From Elysia marginata (Eukaryota > Mollusca > Gastropoda > Plakobranchidae): DNA of 21,900 nucleotides. Below the pieces are notes generated by a model. That model did no database searches, was not told where the DNA came from, and saw only the letters and a list, made by a program, of their open reading frames with translations. Below are positions 1 to 9,860 of this stretch, in pieces (position 1 is the first letter of the stretch; each line of letters begins with the position of its first letter). The stretch is from NCBI GenBank assembly GCA_019649035.1, contig BMAT01008477.1:149960-171859 (forward strand), given 5' to 3'. A program made the position numbers and the translations under genes.

Positions 1-57
1 ACTACTACTACTACTACTACTATTACTACTACTACTACTACTGCTTCTGCTGCTCTT
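1..57. repeat. (ACT)n trinucleotide microsatellite
   Basis: The window opens inside a run of ACT triplets with one ATT interruption. It decays into CTG/CTT-type triplets by about base 57. The left end is cut by the window edge, so its full length is unknown. Confidence 0.95.
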
Positions 58-490
58 TAACGGCTACAACTCATTTCTTATATATTCTGTTTGTTTTCAT
101 CCTTTAAATGAATTCAACATTAATTTTTGTCTGTTTGTTTATTATATATTATACTAGTTATGGCAGCCCGTGCTTTGCATCGGTATTTGATTGGGAACAT
201 GTAGAAGATACCCTCGACTTTATCAAACTTAATACCACGAATTTTATTTCTACCTTCTGTAACCTCTTATTGCCATCCCCTCAATTTCTCTTTCTATCTG
301 TCTTTTCTCTACCCCCCACTACATTTACTTTACTGACCGCCCCCCCCCCCCTCGAAATCTCTAGCTGTTTCCCACCCTAGTTCTTTCATTCTACTCTGGA
401 AAATATCACTAAAAATTGCCCATTGCTATCTCTTTCTTGCGCTAATCTTTTAATCAGTATGTCTCTGTTTAATGCAAACGTTAGAGTTTA
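58..490. other. Non-coding stretch with a C12 run
   Basis: No gene is supported here. A 90-codon open frame at 108-380 has no splice or composition support, and its end falls in a pyrimidine-rich tract with a run of twelve C at 340-351. The sequence becomes increasingly CT-rich toward the microsatellite that follows. Confidence 0.6.
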
Positions 491-600
491 GCTCTCTCTC
501 TCTCTCTCTCTCTCTCACTCATTCTCTCTCCCTCTCCCTCCCCCTCTATCTCTTGTCTCTTAATCCCTCTGTAGATTTTTCCTCTTCTTCGCCTCGATCT
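491..600. repeat. (CT)n microsatellite and pyrimidine tract
   Basis: A clean CT dinucleotide run occupies about 492-516. It is followed by imperfect CTCTCC/CCCTCT pyrimidine sequence to about 600. This strand is almost purine-free here. Confidence 0.9.
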
Positions 601-1361
601 AGCTAGATGCCGGCTTTTAGATAAAGCTTTCAAATGCCATTACATGAAAGATATAAGCCAATAGGCAAGCAAACAAAGCCAAGTATTTGTGAAAAAAATT
701 CTATATTACGCACACTCAATTAAAAAAAAAACAACTTAATTTAGGGCTACATCTAGATTTCAGTTTATTATTGTCAGCAGCCTATAGCCTTGTTCGAAAC
801 CTAGAACACAAACATTGGTGATCATTTTCATACATAAAGTCTTTGTATTCCCAACTGCATTACCTTAAAACTTCACATGAGTGATGAAGCGCAAAGCATG
901 ACGTAAACATCATTTATTAAATCTACCATCGTTCGAATTTGCGTTTCGCACTATATTGTTTCGTCGCATAAAAAATTTTTCATCAACACCAGCGCAACGC
1001 GTCATTTCCTGAACGCATTTCGACGTTTAAGTAAGATTGCACTGATGGCTTTAAATAGTTTGAATAAATCATGGCATTTGTAGGCCGATAAAGAAAACAA
1101 CAACCGTTCAAACAAAAAAAAATTACAGGGAGTATGAATTTCTAGTTAACGGTTTGTGATTTTAACATCTTCCTGATTCCTTATAAAAATTTGAAGTCTG
1201 AGAATTAAGTCGTTTAGGAGCCTCATGTGTCCTAAATTTGCCAATAGACCTCCCCCCCCCCTGCAAATATAATGTATAGATAGATATGCTTTATATCTAA
1301 TATCGTAACACCAATGAGGTTGTCTAAGCGCCATGAATGTTCAAAAAAAGCTAACCACGCG
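601..1361. other. Upstream non-coding region of the 2.0-kb gene
   Basis: AT-rich sequence without a supportable reading frame. It contains a C10 run at 1252-1261 and a CCAAT pentamer near 1310. The end of this stretch may be, or may contain, the untranslated first exon of the gene at 2021. That rests only on the splice donor that follows, and no TATA or initiator element is convincing. Confidence 0.4.
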
Positions 1362-2017
1362 GTAAGTTTGCATTTTATCTCTTCATTTTACTCGATAGGT
1401 ATGTTGATCTTTGGATATTGCAAATTCACGATTGATAGACGATAGGCTCCAGTTCACTCCACCTACTGACTGTCACCAATAGAGGTTTTCTTTAAAGTGT
1501 CAACCTACGCGTTGCAGTAAAATATTTCAAGTCCAAGCACCCCAAGAAAAAGAAAAAGCAAAAAATGGCAGCAAAGATTGTATATCGTTGATTAAACTGA
1601 GATTCAAATCGATTGGTGCGAGGTTGGGAATATATAAAAATGAAGAAACAGATTTACAACTTATGGATTAAAATCTTTATTATCTTTAGATTTAATTTTG
1701 AAACTGACCATACTCCCATATCAGCGACTTTTCTCTACCTTATTAAAACTAGTAATTTATCCATCATCACCCTGAGGACTCCTTTATATGCTAATCTTGC
1801 GTTAAAATCGAAAAAAAATTCACGCCAGAAACATTATGTTTCTTCCATTGATCATTGGCAAAATAAAATTCCATTTTATTCTTTGCAGATTACAAGAATC
1901 AGGTGTGCGTGTTTGATCTGTGTATACATTAGTAAGCAGATCATTATGAGAGACGTTTGAAACAGTTCTCAATACGAGCTTTGTTAATATATATTTTTAA
2001 TTTGGGTTATATTTCAG
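1362..2017 (+). other. Putative 5'UTR intron of the LolA-like gene
   Basis: The 3' end is well supported: a T-rich stretch leads into TTATATTTCAG at 2007-2017, only three bases before the ATG. The 5' end is a guess. A consensus donor GTAAGT lies at 1362-1367, and an alternative GTATGT lies at 1399-1404. With the first donor the intron would be 656 bases. An in-frame TAA at 1985-1987 shows the coding frame cannot continue upstream through unspliced sequence. The true first exon could also lie outside the window. Confidence 0.4.
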
Positions 2018-2020
2018 AAC

Positions 2021-4012
2021 ATGGCGGCGTTTTGCGACAGATTCGGCGTTCGATTAATTTTACTTGCCCTCCTACCGTTGTGGGCAACTTGCTTGGACAG
2101 CTATGACAAGGCGCGTTGTGACGATTTGACCAATGGTGCCAAGTCTCTTCAGAACACACCTTTGTTTTTAAGCGATTTTACATTTCTCTCCGAAACAGCA
2201 ATACTTAAAAATGAAACGGGTTCAGGAACTGCTAAAACCCCAAAAATATTTCACGAGAAATTTTCTTTTTCTGACATGTACAGACAGGTCATGAGGTATC
2301 AGGAAACTCCTTGGACATGGAATTGGCTTTATGTTGATCAGCCCACTAATGACTGCCTTTACAAAGATCCCGGTCGACAATGCGAAGACCTTCCAAATAC
2401 ATGCAGTAGTAGAGCTAGCGAATTTGTTGATAAGAACAACGAGGTGAACGTTGGCTCTTATTTAAGTGCTTTACAGTATCCCAAACCAAACAAGGAAGAG
2501 GTTAGCCTAGGTCCATCTAGTGTTAGAGGTATCTCCTCGTTACGATATGCTACCTGCGCCTACGATCAGACAAGCCAAGTCACAACCGTCTCTGAATGGC
2601 ACATTCTTGACCCACAACAGTTTACGAAAATGGACAAACTTTCTGCAAACTTGCTGATGGCACATCACAAGAAGTATAAAGATGGGTCAGAAATATCAGA
2701 TGAAAGGACAGACTACACTGAATACTCTAAGCTTTTGTATTCTGATTTACCGAATGGTCTTCAGATAGGGGAGGTTCGATGTGGACACATTCTTGGTGAT
2801 TTCCGATCTGTGGAACCACCCACCCCATCCGTTCGCCACGGTTATACCAGTGAGTTTGATGCCGCGAAACCTAATCAAGTAATTTCTGATGTGCAGTATA
2901 ATGCATACACAGAGTACAACTACAATTCTCAAATTCTTTTTCAAGTAACTGATGCCCCTGTTGTTGGAGAAAACGAGAAGGAAACCACAGTCGAAGTGTA
3001 CGATTTTTTAACAAAACACGCGTTCCGTTATTCGTTGACAAATGGAAACTGCCGCGTCGAACCTAATTTCGATCTAAATGGATACTCAGGTATGCCTTTA
3101 CCACAATCGTACTGGCTTTTCCCCGAGATGCAAGAGCCCAGCTACCTAGGTATATATTACAACAGAGACATCCCTTGTCACACCTGGCTGTTTGAGTATC
3201 CAGCTGGAGCACCAGGAATACCTAGCGGCTCTACAGTGACACTATATCTAGCAACTTCAGATTGGCTTGAGAAGCAAGGAATGGATACGGATATGTTTTA
3301 CCCCGTTCAGAAGATCATACGGTCTCCGGAAGGCAACGATTTCGAATCGATATTCGAGTACAGAGACAACCCCGGCTACCACATACCAGAGCTCTTGAGT
3401 TGTTTTGACCGAGATGACATCGTAGCTGGCAAATTAACTCTGAAAAATACCAACTATTACAAATTAATAGCACACAATGAAGTCAGTTTCGAGTACAGAT
3501 TTAGAAGTTTCATACAGGAGATCACAGGAATTAAGTCTCACCTACGTGTTGCTAAGATCACTGCTGCCCCATCCCAGAAAAGAGTAGATGAAACCGATGT
3601 AGCGTTTCTGATTCTCGGCCAGTTTGCAGGTATCAACAGCACCAACTCCATTGCTTATCGCACAGACCCAGTTACAAGCAAGGAGGCTGCCGACAAGATC
3701 AACAAAGCAGTAGACAAGGGCGATGCTAAGTTCAGCCTAGACTTTCAGTCGATAACCTTGCATTTAAAAAAGGGGTCCTTCTCCGTGCTGAAGAACGATG
3801 ACCATTTCGAAAATGTCGACAACCCTAGACAGAACAGTCCCTCTAGCGGATCAAGTGGATATTCCGGCACCATCATGGCTGTTTCGGGTCTTTGTATCGT
3901 AATCGGTTGTTTTGTTGTGAGCCTTCTAGCCGTCATCTTGTACAAACGCTGGACAGAGGGCCAAGACATCTTGCCTTCCTTTGGTATGCAGACTCTAAGT
4001 AACGAAAAGTAG
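2021..4012 (+). CDS. Type I membrane protein, metazoan LolA-like family (tentative)
   Basis: A complete 663-residue protein in a single coding exon. Residues 1-24 form a signal peptide: R11, then hydrophobic 12-22, with likely cleavage after C24. The ectodomain carries cysteines at 33, 112, 121, 128, 179, 254, 344, 386 and 461, and N-glycosylation sequons at N64 and N539. Residues about 300-461 match the pattern I associate with metazoan LolA-like proteins: YDFLTKHAF..NGNC (C344), YYNRDIPCHTW (C386), TVTLYLATSDW, PVQKI, then FEYRD.PG...PELLSC (C461). Residues about 526-590 look like the small alpha/beta domain that often follows in such proteins (DVAFLILG..., KFSLDF..., KKGSFSVL). A Ser/Gly-rich stalk (about 591-616) leads to a transmembrane helix (617-641) and a short tail starting KRW. 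The ATG has A at -3 and G at +4 and directly follows a 3' splice site. The family assignment comes from remembered motif spacing. No catalytic residues are apparent; a lipid-binding or receptor-like surface role would be speculation. Confidence 0.93.
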   Translation: MAAFCDRFGVRLILLALLPLWATCLDSYDKARCDDLTNGAKSLQNTPLFLSDFTFLSETAILKNETGSGTAKTPKIFHEKFSFSDMYRQVMRYQETPWTWNWLYVDQPTNDCLYKDPGRQCEDLPNTCSSRASEFVDKNNEVNVGSYLSALQYPKPNKEEVSLGPSSVRGISSLRYATCAYDQTSQVTTVSEWHILDPQQFTKMDKLSANLLMAHHKKYKDGSEISDERTDYTEYSKLLYSDLPNGLQIGEVRCGHILGDFRSVEPPTPSVRHGYTSEFDAAKPNQVISDVQYNAYTEYNYNSQILFQVTDAPVVGENEKETTVEVYDFLTKHAFRYSLTNGNCRVEPNFDLNGYSGMPLPQSYWLFPEMQEPSYLGIYYNRDIPCHTWLFEYPAGAPGIPSGSTVTLYLATSDWLEKQGMDTDMFYPVQKIIRSPEGNDFESIFEYRDNPGYHIPELLSCFDRDDIVAGKLTLKNTNYYKLIAHNEVSFEYRFRSFIQEITGIKSHLRVAKITAAPSQKRVDETDVAFLILGQFAGINSTNSIAYRTDPVTSKEAADKINKAVDKGDAKFSLDFQSITLHLKKGSFSVLKNDDHFENVDNPRQNSPSSGSSGYSGTIMAVSGLCIVIGCFVVSLLAVILYKRWTEGQDILPSFGMQTLSNEK

Positions 4013-4290
4013 GCCTTAAGGCTCTAGAATAGGGTGTGTTTTAAAAAAGATATAGTATGCGAGTGATTTCCCCAAGTTGCTCGTTATCATTATCATCATC
4101 ATTTATCATCGATAGTTAGTACATTATAACTTTATATAATACTTACTAAAGTCATAATTATATTTTATGAATTATCTCGCTTTAACCAAGAAGTAAAACT
4201 GATGCCAAAAAAACAACGTTTCTTTTCTTAATATTTGCGATTAAATTATCAAAGCTACGTGACAATAAAATTTAAGGAGCATTTGCACAT
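4013..4290 (+). other. 3'UTR with AATAAA polyadenylation signal
   Basis: Untranslated tail of the preceding gene. A perfect 10-base palindrome (GCCTTAAGGC, 4013-4022) begins immediately after the stop codon. An imperfect TCA-rich run lies at about 4086-4112. AATAAA at 4264-4269 is followed by a GT/T-rich downstream element at about 4293-4319, so cleavage is expected around 4280-4295. Confidence 0.6.
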
Positions 4291-4560
4291 TCCGTATGTG
4301 TTTTTTCTGTTCGTTTGTGCATTATCTCTTCATCATGCTATGCCGAAAGGTCAATGTATGTATTATAAAAAAATACCATTGTTGTACCCAATTTTAATAG
4401 TGACAGGAAGAGTGACAAAAAACAGACTTTGTGAGTTAATTGGTATACAGGAAAAAAGCAGCCTCTTTACTACAGATCACACAAACAGCCTTTAATAGAT
4501 AAACTCAAGGCTTAAGGAATCAATTATTTTAAAGAATTGCATATCGCAAACTTGGTTTTA
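4291..4560. other. Non-coding stretch
   Basis: AT-rich sequence downstream of the putative cleavage site. An 86-codon open frame overlaps it (4235-4495), but it starts inside the 3'UTR and shows no domain, splice or composition support. I see nothing else here. Confidence 0.5.
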
Positions 4561-4639
4561 GTCTAGGTAGTGACTGCTGGATCTATCTTTTAAGGAAGAT
4601 GTAGAAGATCTGTATGTACGTGGATGCTACTACCTAGGT
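4561..4639 (+). ncRNA. Pre-miRNA-like hairpin (candidate)
   Basis: A 79-base stem-loop. CTAGGTAGT (4563-4571) is the exact reverse complement of ACTACCTAG (4629-4637). Two G-U pairs extend the basal stem to 4561/4639. Further in, GATCT (4580-4584) can pair with AGATC (4605-4609), and ATCTT (4585-4589) with AAGAT (4596-4600), closing a 6-base TTAAGG loop with internal bulges between helices. Size and shape fit an animal microRNA precursor, but I recognise no known mature sequence. The resemblance of TAGGTAGT to let-7 or miR-196 seeds is only partial. It could equally be a decayed inverted-repeat element. Confidence 0.25.
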
Positions 4640-5280
4640 CTTGTTGATATTTGCTTAGATCAAGGTCTTCTAGTAGTACTCGTCGACTGCTTTAAAAACA
4701 GCAAAACTTTGTATTTCAATGAGGCAAAAGTTAGGTAGTATCGAAAAAATGTCTTCAATTTAATAAGCGAACACGATTAAAATCACGATAGTTAATCTGA
4801 TATGGAAACATGAGAAATGCATACCTTGGGCTTTGCCGTTGTTTCATTTCACGTGCACGTGTTTAAAATCTAAATTTACAAGACACATCTCACAAACTGA
4901 AATGTCTCTATGAGTCAGCGTGTCCACCTTGCACGTTGATGCATGATACAGTTCGTCTTCCAAAAGATAAGGTGGGAATCTAAATTAAAAATCAATGGTA
5001 TTGAGGCCCACTCATGCTGTTGTGATTCTTCCAATCAATGCACATTTTAAATGTCACTCATTGCGTAAAGGCGACGCCGATGCGTGCTCAAAAGGATTTA
5101 TATCAAATGATCCTGGCCAGTTTATAACATTATTGTCGCGTTATTGAAAGAGGGCTTGCAGAAAACAAACAGTGTGTGCCCTGGCATTGTAATGCAAAAA
5201 TTTTTTGATGGAAATGGTATCTCAACTCTAAAATTTTCAACTGTTATAAAATATCATTGATGCAGGCATTGGCATTGACT
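4640..5280. other. Non-coding stretch with a double E-box
   Basis: No supportable gene. AGGTCTT occurs twice (about 4635 and 4665), and an octamer TAGGTAGT recurs near 4732. The only notable short element is the CACGTGCACGTG palindrome at 4850-4861, listed separately. Confidence 0.5.
4850..4861. promoter_or_regulatory. Two abutting CACGTG E-boxes
   Basis: CACGTGCACGTG is a perfect 12-base palindrome made of two canonical E-boxes with no spacer. CACGTG is the known core for bHLH factors such as the MITF/TFE, USF, Myc/Max and CLOCK types. It lies about 840 bases downstream of the membrane-protein stop codon. Function here is an inference. Confidence 0.35.
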
Positions 5281-5640
5281 GGTTCTCGGAAAACATGAAG
5301 AAATTGCCGACGATTGCAAGTGATGTCGCACATCTTCTAAATCGATCTTGCAGGGCATAACAGGCGTCAACAAAACGGTCTCCTTGTCTCTGCCACATCG
5401 GGCTTTCATCGGGCAATAAAACTGCTTGCCACAAGATACGGGCTATCTGCGGTTATTGTCTTGGGCTTTTGGTGTGTTCAAACTCCCGGCTTATGTGGTC
5501 GACGGAAGGGAACATGCAGCCGGAAGTCGCGGTTGGACAGACAAGGCTCTTTCTTATGTCCGCGCCGGTTGGTGAAAACCGATTTTGTAAATGAGTCAGA
5601 ACAATGCGTCGGTTTATACTTAAGTGATGTCAGTTGGTTG
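5281..5640. other. GC-rich island with a minus-strand open frame
   Basis: Composition rises sharply: hand-counted G+C is 95 of 180 at 5401-5580, against roughly a third in flanking DNA. CATCGGGC occurs twice (5396-5403, 5407-5414). A minus-strand frame is open from 5452 down to a stop at 5237, encoding segments such as IARILWQAVLLPDESP and GDRFVDACYALQDRFRR. The CAG at 5449-5447 (minus) could be a splice acceptor, but it lacks a good pyrimidine tract. A plus-strand frame is open over 5461-5724. I recognise neither protein. It could be an exon of an unrecognised gene, a decayed mobile element or a regulatory CpG cluster. Confidence 0.3.
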
Positions 5641-6389
5641 CTGATTCTTGGTCGATCATCATGCTTACTGTCCGTTGACAATTTCTATATTGTAGTGATA
5701 ATAAAATTCAGCCTTGAGTTCTAGTCAAAATTTATGAGATTTCAGCTTCAATCATAAAACAGGCCTTGTTTCGCTCACTAACGAGCTGTGGGACTGACTA
5801 AAAAACTTGCCGTTCTAATTTTTTATTTAAAAAAAAAGTGAGACCCTTAGCACAAAGCACACAATCATGATAAATTTCGTTACACAGTACGATTTTCACT
5901 CATTCTATACATAAAAGGAGGTTCGTAAAGAAAGCATTTTAAAACAATAAAAAATATGAGGTGAACAATTTCTATTACCTGCGTGAAGCTCAAGAAGGAA
6001 ATAATCTTCTTTGCGAGAAAAAAAAAACCCAGCCAATTTCGCAGTTGCGATAGTCAAAATTGTCTTTTAATTTGTTTGGTTTGTTTCCCTGAAGTAATTA
6101 CATAATTTTAGGCTAAATTCTTGTGAACTATGAAAAAAACTACATGCAGGTACATGTAAAGGTTATCAATACAAGACGACAAAACCGTATACTCTATGAC
6201 ATATGATAGAAAGGCAGGTCTCATATGACCTGAAGTTATTTGACCTGAAATTCAATCAGTGTCGGATAGAACTTTTATAGATCAATGATTGAGGGCAGTT
6301 TTTATTTAGATGTATTAATATTCTACGAGCAGTAACGTTTTTAAAGCTGATATTTAGACACATTCTTTAAATCCTAACCCTAATTAAGG
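5641..6389. other. Non-coding stretch with TGACCT half-sites
   Basis: AT-rich, with several poly-A runs and no supportable gene. It contains the TGACCT cluster described separately and an 11-base CCTAACCCTAA near 6373, equal to less than two telomeric repeats. Confidence 0.5.
6215..6249. promoter_or_regulatory. Cluster of nuclear-receptor-like half-sites
   Basis: CAGGTC (6215-6220) and GACCTG (6227-6232) form an inverted repeat with a six-base spacer. TGACCTGAA is repeated exactly at 6226-6234 and 6241-6249. TGACCT is the reverse of AGGTCA, the known nuclear-receptor half-site. The three sites fall within 35 bases. Chance remains possible in a window of this size. Confidence 0.25.
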
Positions 6390-6822
6390 TAAAAGAGAAA
6401 AAAGAAAATAGGGAGAAGAAAACCTCAACGAATCATCACACTTAGTAAAAATAAGCAGAGAGAATGAGAGAGAGAGAGGGAGAGATGTATAATGGAGGGG
6501 GATAGAAAGACTAAGAGACAGACAATAAGACTAGGAAGTAAAAAATAGTGAAAGAGAGAGATATATAGGTATCTTTGAGGTGCTGCGCTAATGGCCTGGG
6601 TGAGATTTAGACCATTTTTTATTGATACATATTCGAGATCACAGGGTCTTTGCGACATGAAAAGTCATAGACATAGAGAGACAAAAAATAAAGTGGGAGA
6701 CTTAAAGAGACTAAAAGACAAGGAGAGACAGACAAAAACAAATAGAAACAAGAACAGAAAGAGAAAGACACAAAAAGAAAGAAAAATCATAGAGGCATCG
6801 ATTAAGAGAGAGAGAGAGAAAG

Positions 6823-6886
<64 letters not shown>

Positions 6887-6900
6887 AGAAAGCAGGCAGA
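6390..6900. repeat. Degenerate purine array with (GATA)n and (AG)n cores
   Basis: About 500 bases of mostly A and G, built from AGAGA/AGACA-type words. It ends in (GATA)n at about 6821-6840 and a perfect (AG)20 at 6841-6880. The Lys/Arg-rich (plus) and Ser/Leu-rich (minus) frames seen here are translation products of the repeat, not genes. Confidence 0.9.
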
Positions 6901-9613
6901 GAGTGGTGCTACATGCTTTAAAATAAACAGAGCTCTAAGTATAGATAAATATTTAAGAATGTACATGGCAATCGAAGTGAATTCACTATAGCTACAGAGA
7001 AAATACAATTAAAAAAGATTCTCACAGAATTCATTACAAAGCAAGAGAATATAGCTGAGGAAATCATGAACAACCCGCCTAAAACCCCAAGAAAGTATAC
7101 TGACATCCAAAGATCCAATCTGATAATTCTAATGGTAGTTGACGCTGCACGACATCAGCGTTTATTTAATGTTGACTACGTTGGCCATCATTATTTTCTT
7201 TTCCTTCTCCAAGTGTGGTTTGCAGCACACCAAATCCTTCAAACAAGGTAACTTTTAACACTTAAAGCTTTTGAAACCATTTTTACGTACGTATCAATTT
7301 TTTCTCAGTGGATGTTAAAATAAGGGATATGATAAATTATAAAAGAATTCACTAATCTAAAAACATGAAATCTACGAAGCAAGCATCACCTGTCTATCTT
7401 CTTCAAGCAAGGCCTTTCTACTTTAAAAGTTGATCTTAGACACTCTATTGTTGGACAAGTAAAGCTAAAACATTGCAGAAGCTACTAAACCAAACTACTT
7501 TTTAAAAAGGACAACCTATAATAACAAAAACAATTTATCATTTAGGAGTCCTTGCATATTCTAACGAGGGAAAAAAGGAAAAGACAACGCATCAGGGAAC
7601 CGGAAACAACGTTATAAGAACTTTAAAGTTTGTGTTCAAAGTTAAGTGTTGTATAGCCTTGATAATGCATGCTTGACAATATTATTGAAATGATAGCCGC
7701 AGAAAAAAGAGATTATTTGGTCCAAGAATAAGAAACACTCCACAAAAATAAACCTCCACTTTCCTAAAGGTGTGTTTACACGGTAGATTTTAGAACTCAA
7801 AATCAGAAGCATATTTTCCCGGTGGAAGCAGAACGCCATATTATTGCCGGATTTCATATATTTAGTTGAGCTCTCATTGAGGCTGTGCATATTTACGAAA
7901 ATATTACATCTCGCTATCGAAATAGCTGACAACCTCGGAGGTTAGAGTATAACTCTTATGTGCTAAGGATCAATCTAGATCTACGTAAATTAGTTTACAT
8001 TGATTCATTGCACAAAAGAATTTTACTCTAACTTCAAGGAGCGTCCGGCATTTTCATAGCGAGACGTTACACCTTTACATGATGTGCACAGCTTCAATAC
8101 CAAGCCAAAAAGAAACGAAACGAAGTATAGGCTACGACGAGACCAAGAGTCTATATCCAATGTAGCGCTGAAACTTTTGCGTCTACAACATCTAAATGTA
8201 TATTTAGATTAAGGAATAACCTATTGCACGATTCTTACTTGCCCGCCTTTACGTTCAAAACAACATTCTAATAATTATTTTTGTCGGTGGATTGGCATTT
8301 TCTTTTTATTTGTAAATGTGTAGAAGTAAAGCCAATCCCGATTCATCGTTTAAAAGAATCGCCATTTTGTTCGGAAAAAATTGAAGCTCGAGATATCAAC
8401 CTATCCCACGATGCACCGCACGTAATGATTCCTTGAAAATGAGAAATCTTTGTCGCTACAATTTTTGGAAACATCTACCGAAAAGTCAAAACAGATTAAA
8501 TTTTGGGTGATATTCTACTCATTCGAAAGCTCTAAAAATTGTGTTCTATTCTGATCTGGAATGTCATTTCAGAATGTGTAAATGCACATCAAGCAAACGT
8601 GTTTGAAGAATATAAATGTGGGTATTTATCGATATGAAAATCAAAAATATTCTTTAAACAAAATTATGTACTAATATTGTCAACGAAAAAATATCTCTAA
8701 CGACAGTTTTATTATTTTGGAAATATGCAGCGTATTTAAACATTGCAGACTAATTAAGTGTTAAAATTGTGTGCACTTAAATTCAATAATCTCTCAATTT
8801 ATGTTATTGCTTTATCGATAAATAACATTAATCTTTGAGTGAAAAAAAAACGTCCGCAAAACAAAAAACTTCTTGCGTCAGGTTTTAATGTAAAACTCAG
8901 ATATAGATCTAGACATTAAAAAAAAAACTAAAATAGCGCTTGCCAACAAATCTGTACCGTATCTGTTGAGTAAAAAAGGAAGGCACTTTTATCCACAAAA
9001 CAAAGGTCACAATAAACAAATTTTCTTAGTAAGAATATTGGCGACGCCCAAGAGGACGGTTGCGACGTAGATCTGATTTCTAAATGCAAGGGTCTACAAG
9101 GATTCATTCAACCTTACTGTAAATAGAAACAGTGAAACTGCATAGTTCAGTTTTAGTGTGCTGTAAGCTAACCGGAGGTGATGAAAAACTGATGTTTTAA
9201 AATCGATTTGAAATCACCCTCTAAACTTCAGTTGAAAAATATTTTTGAACTTTATTAGTTCACACCAATTAGTAAAAAAGATATTGTTACAGCTATCAAC
9301 TTGTCAACTAAACCTCTAAACCCGTCGACTCGACACTCTGCCAAATCCGTTTTTAAAAGTGGTAAATTTGAGGAACCATATTTGACTGAAGCAAAATATT
9401 ACACATTATAAACGTTTGCTGAAAAAAATCGAAATCTACCTTTCGAGATTAGAAACGGCAAAAAAGCTGGGTTGGTGCAGTGTGCAACGCCTTAAAACAA
9501 AACGTTTTGAATTAAAGCTGACTTGAAAATTTCTCTCGGGGAACCTGCAGTAAATATCATTCTTCTACGGGCATAGTAATTTTCTTTTTTTTTTTAATGG
9601 AATGCAACTCAGG
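6901..9613. other. Long non-coding interval
   Basis: AT-rich, with no convincing exon. The longest frame is 96 codons on the minus strand (7642-7932). It lacks a recognisable domain or flanking splice sites, and its length is within chance expectation for this composition. Short poly-A runs are frequent. Nothing else is supported. Confidence 0.5.
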
Positions 9614-9664
9614 GCTACGACATTTTAACTTCTGGCGGTTGTAGTTGTAACGCGCAAGCGAAAC

Positions 9665-9860
9665 ATGGCAACCTTCAAAATTTTCTACGGTCTTAAACCG
9701 ACTTTAAAAAAAACCCCAAAGAAAACAAAACGTATACAGTCCGACAAAGAGACAGAACACTTAAAAGTGTTGACAAACAGTAACTTCGCTTTAAAAGCCA
9801 CCAGTGCAGAAACAACGGTCTCTGGGAGAGAAAAGAGAAGCAATAACAAATGGTTGCAAG
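9665..9860 (+). CDS. Predicted first coding exon, small basic protein
   Basis: ATG in a strong context (AAACATGGC: A at -3, G at +4) opens 65 codons plus one base. It ends at CAAG followed by GTAGGT (9861-9866), a good splice donor. The peptide is strikingly basic, with KPTLKKTPKKTKR at residues 11-23 and GREKRSNNK near the end, which suggests a nucleic-acid-binding or nuclear protein; no domain is recognised. The sequence just upstream (9614-9664) is less AT-rich than its surroundings. It is preceded by a T-run and CAACTCAG, so it could be a 5'UTR exon. Without splicing the frame stops two codons later. The exon is inferred from start context plus donor only. Confidence 0.35.

Noticed and set aside
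785..805. TTGTTCGAAACC resembling a tRNA B-box
   Set aside because: No A-box and no cloverleaf-forming flanks are present.
1613..1960. 115-codon frame just upstream of the membrane-protein gene
   Set aside because: It lies inside the likely 5'UTR intron, begins with a non-ATG codon in the reported start and has no recognisable features.
6373..6383. CCTAACCCTAA telomere-like motif
   Set aside because: Fewer than two repeat units, easily chance.
6591..7008. Lys/Arg-rich and Ser/Leu-rich open frames on both strands
   Set aside because: They read through AG/GATA repeats. Simple repeats without TA-containing stops give long frames on either strand.
7642..7932. 96-codon minus-strand frame
   Set aside because: No domain, no splice signals and no composition shift. 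The length is within chance expectation at this base composition.
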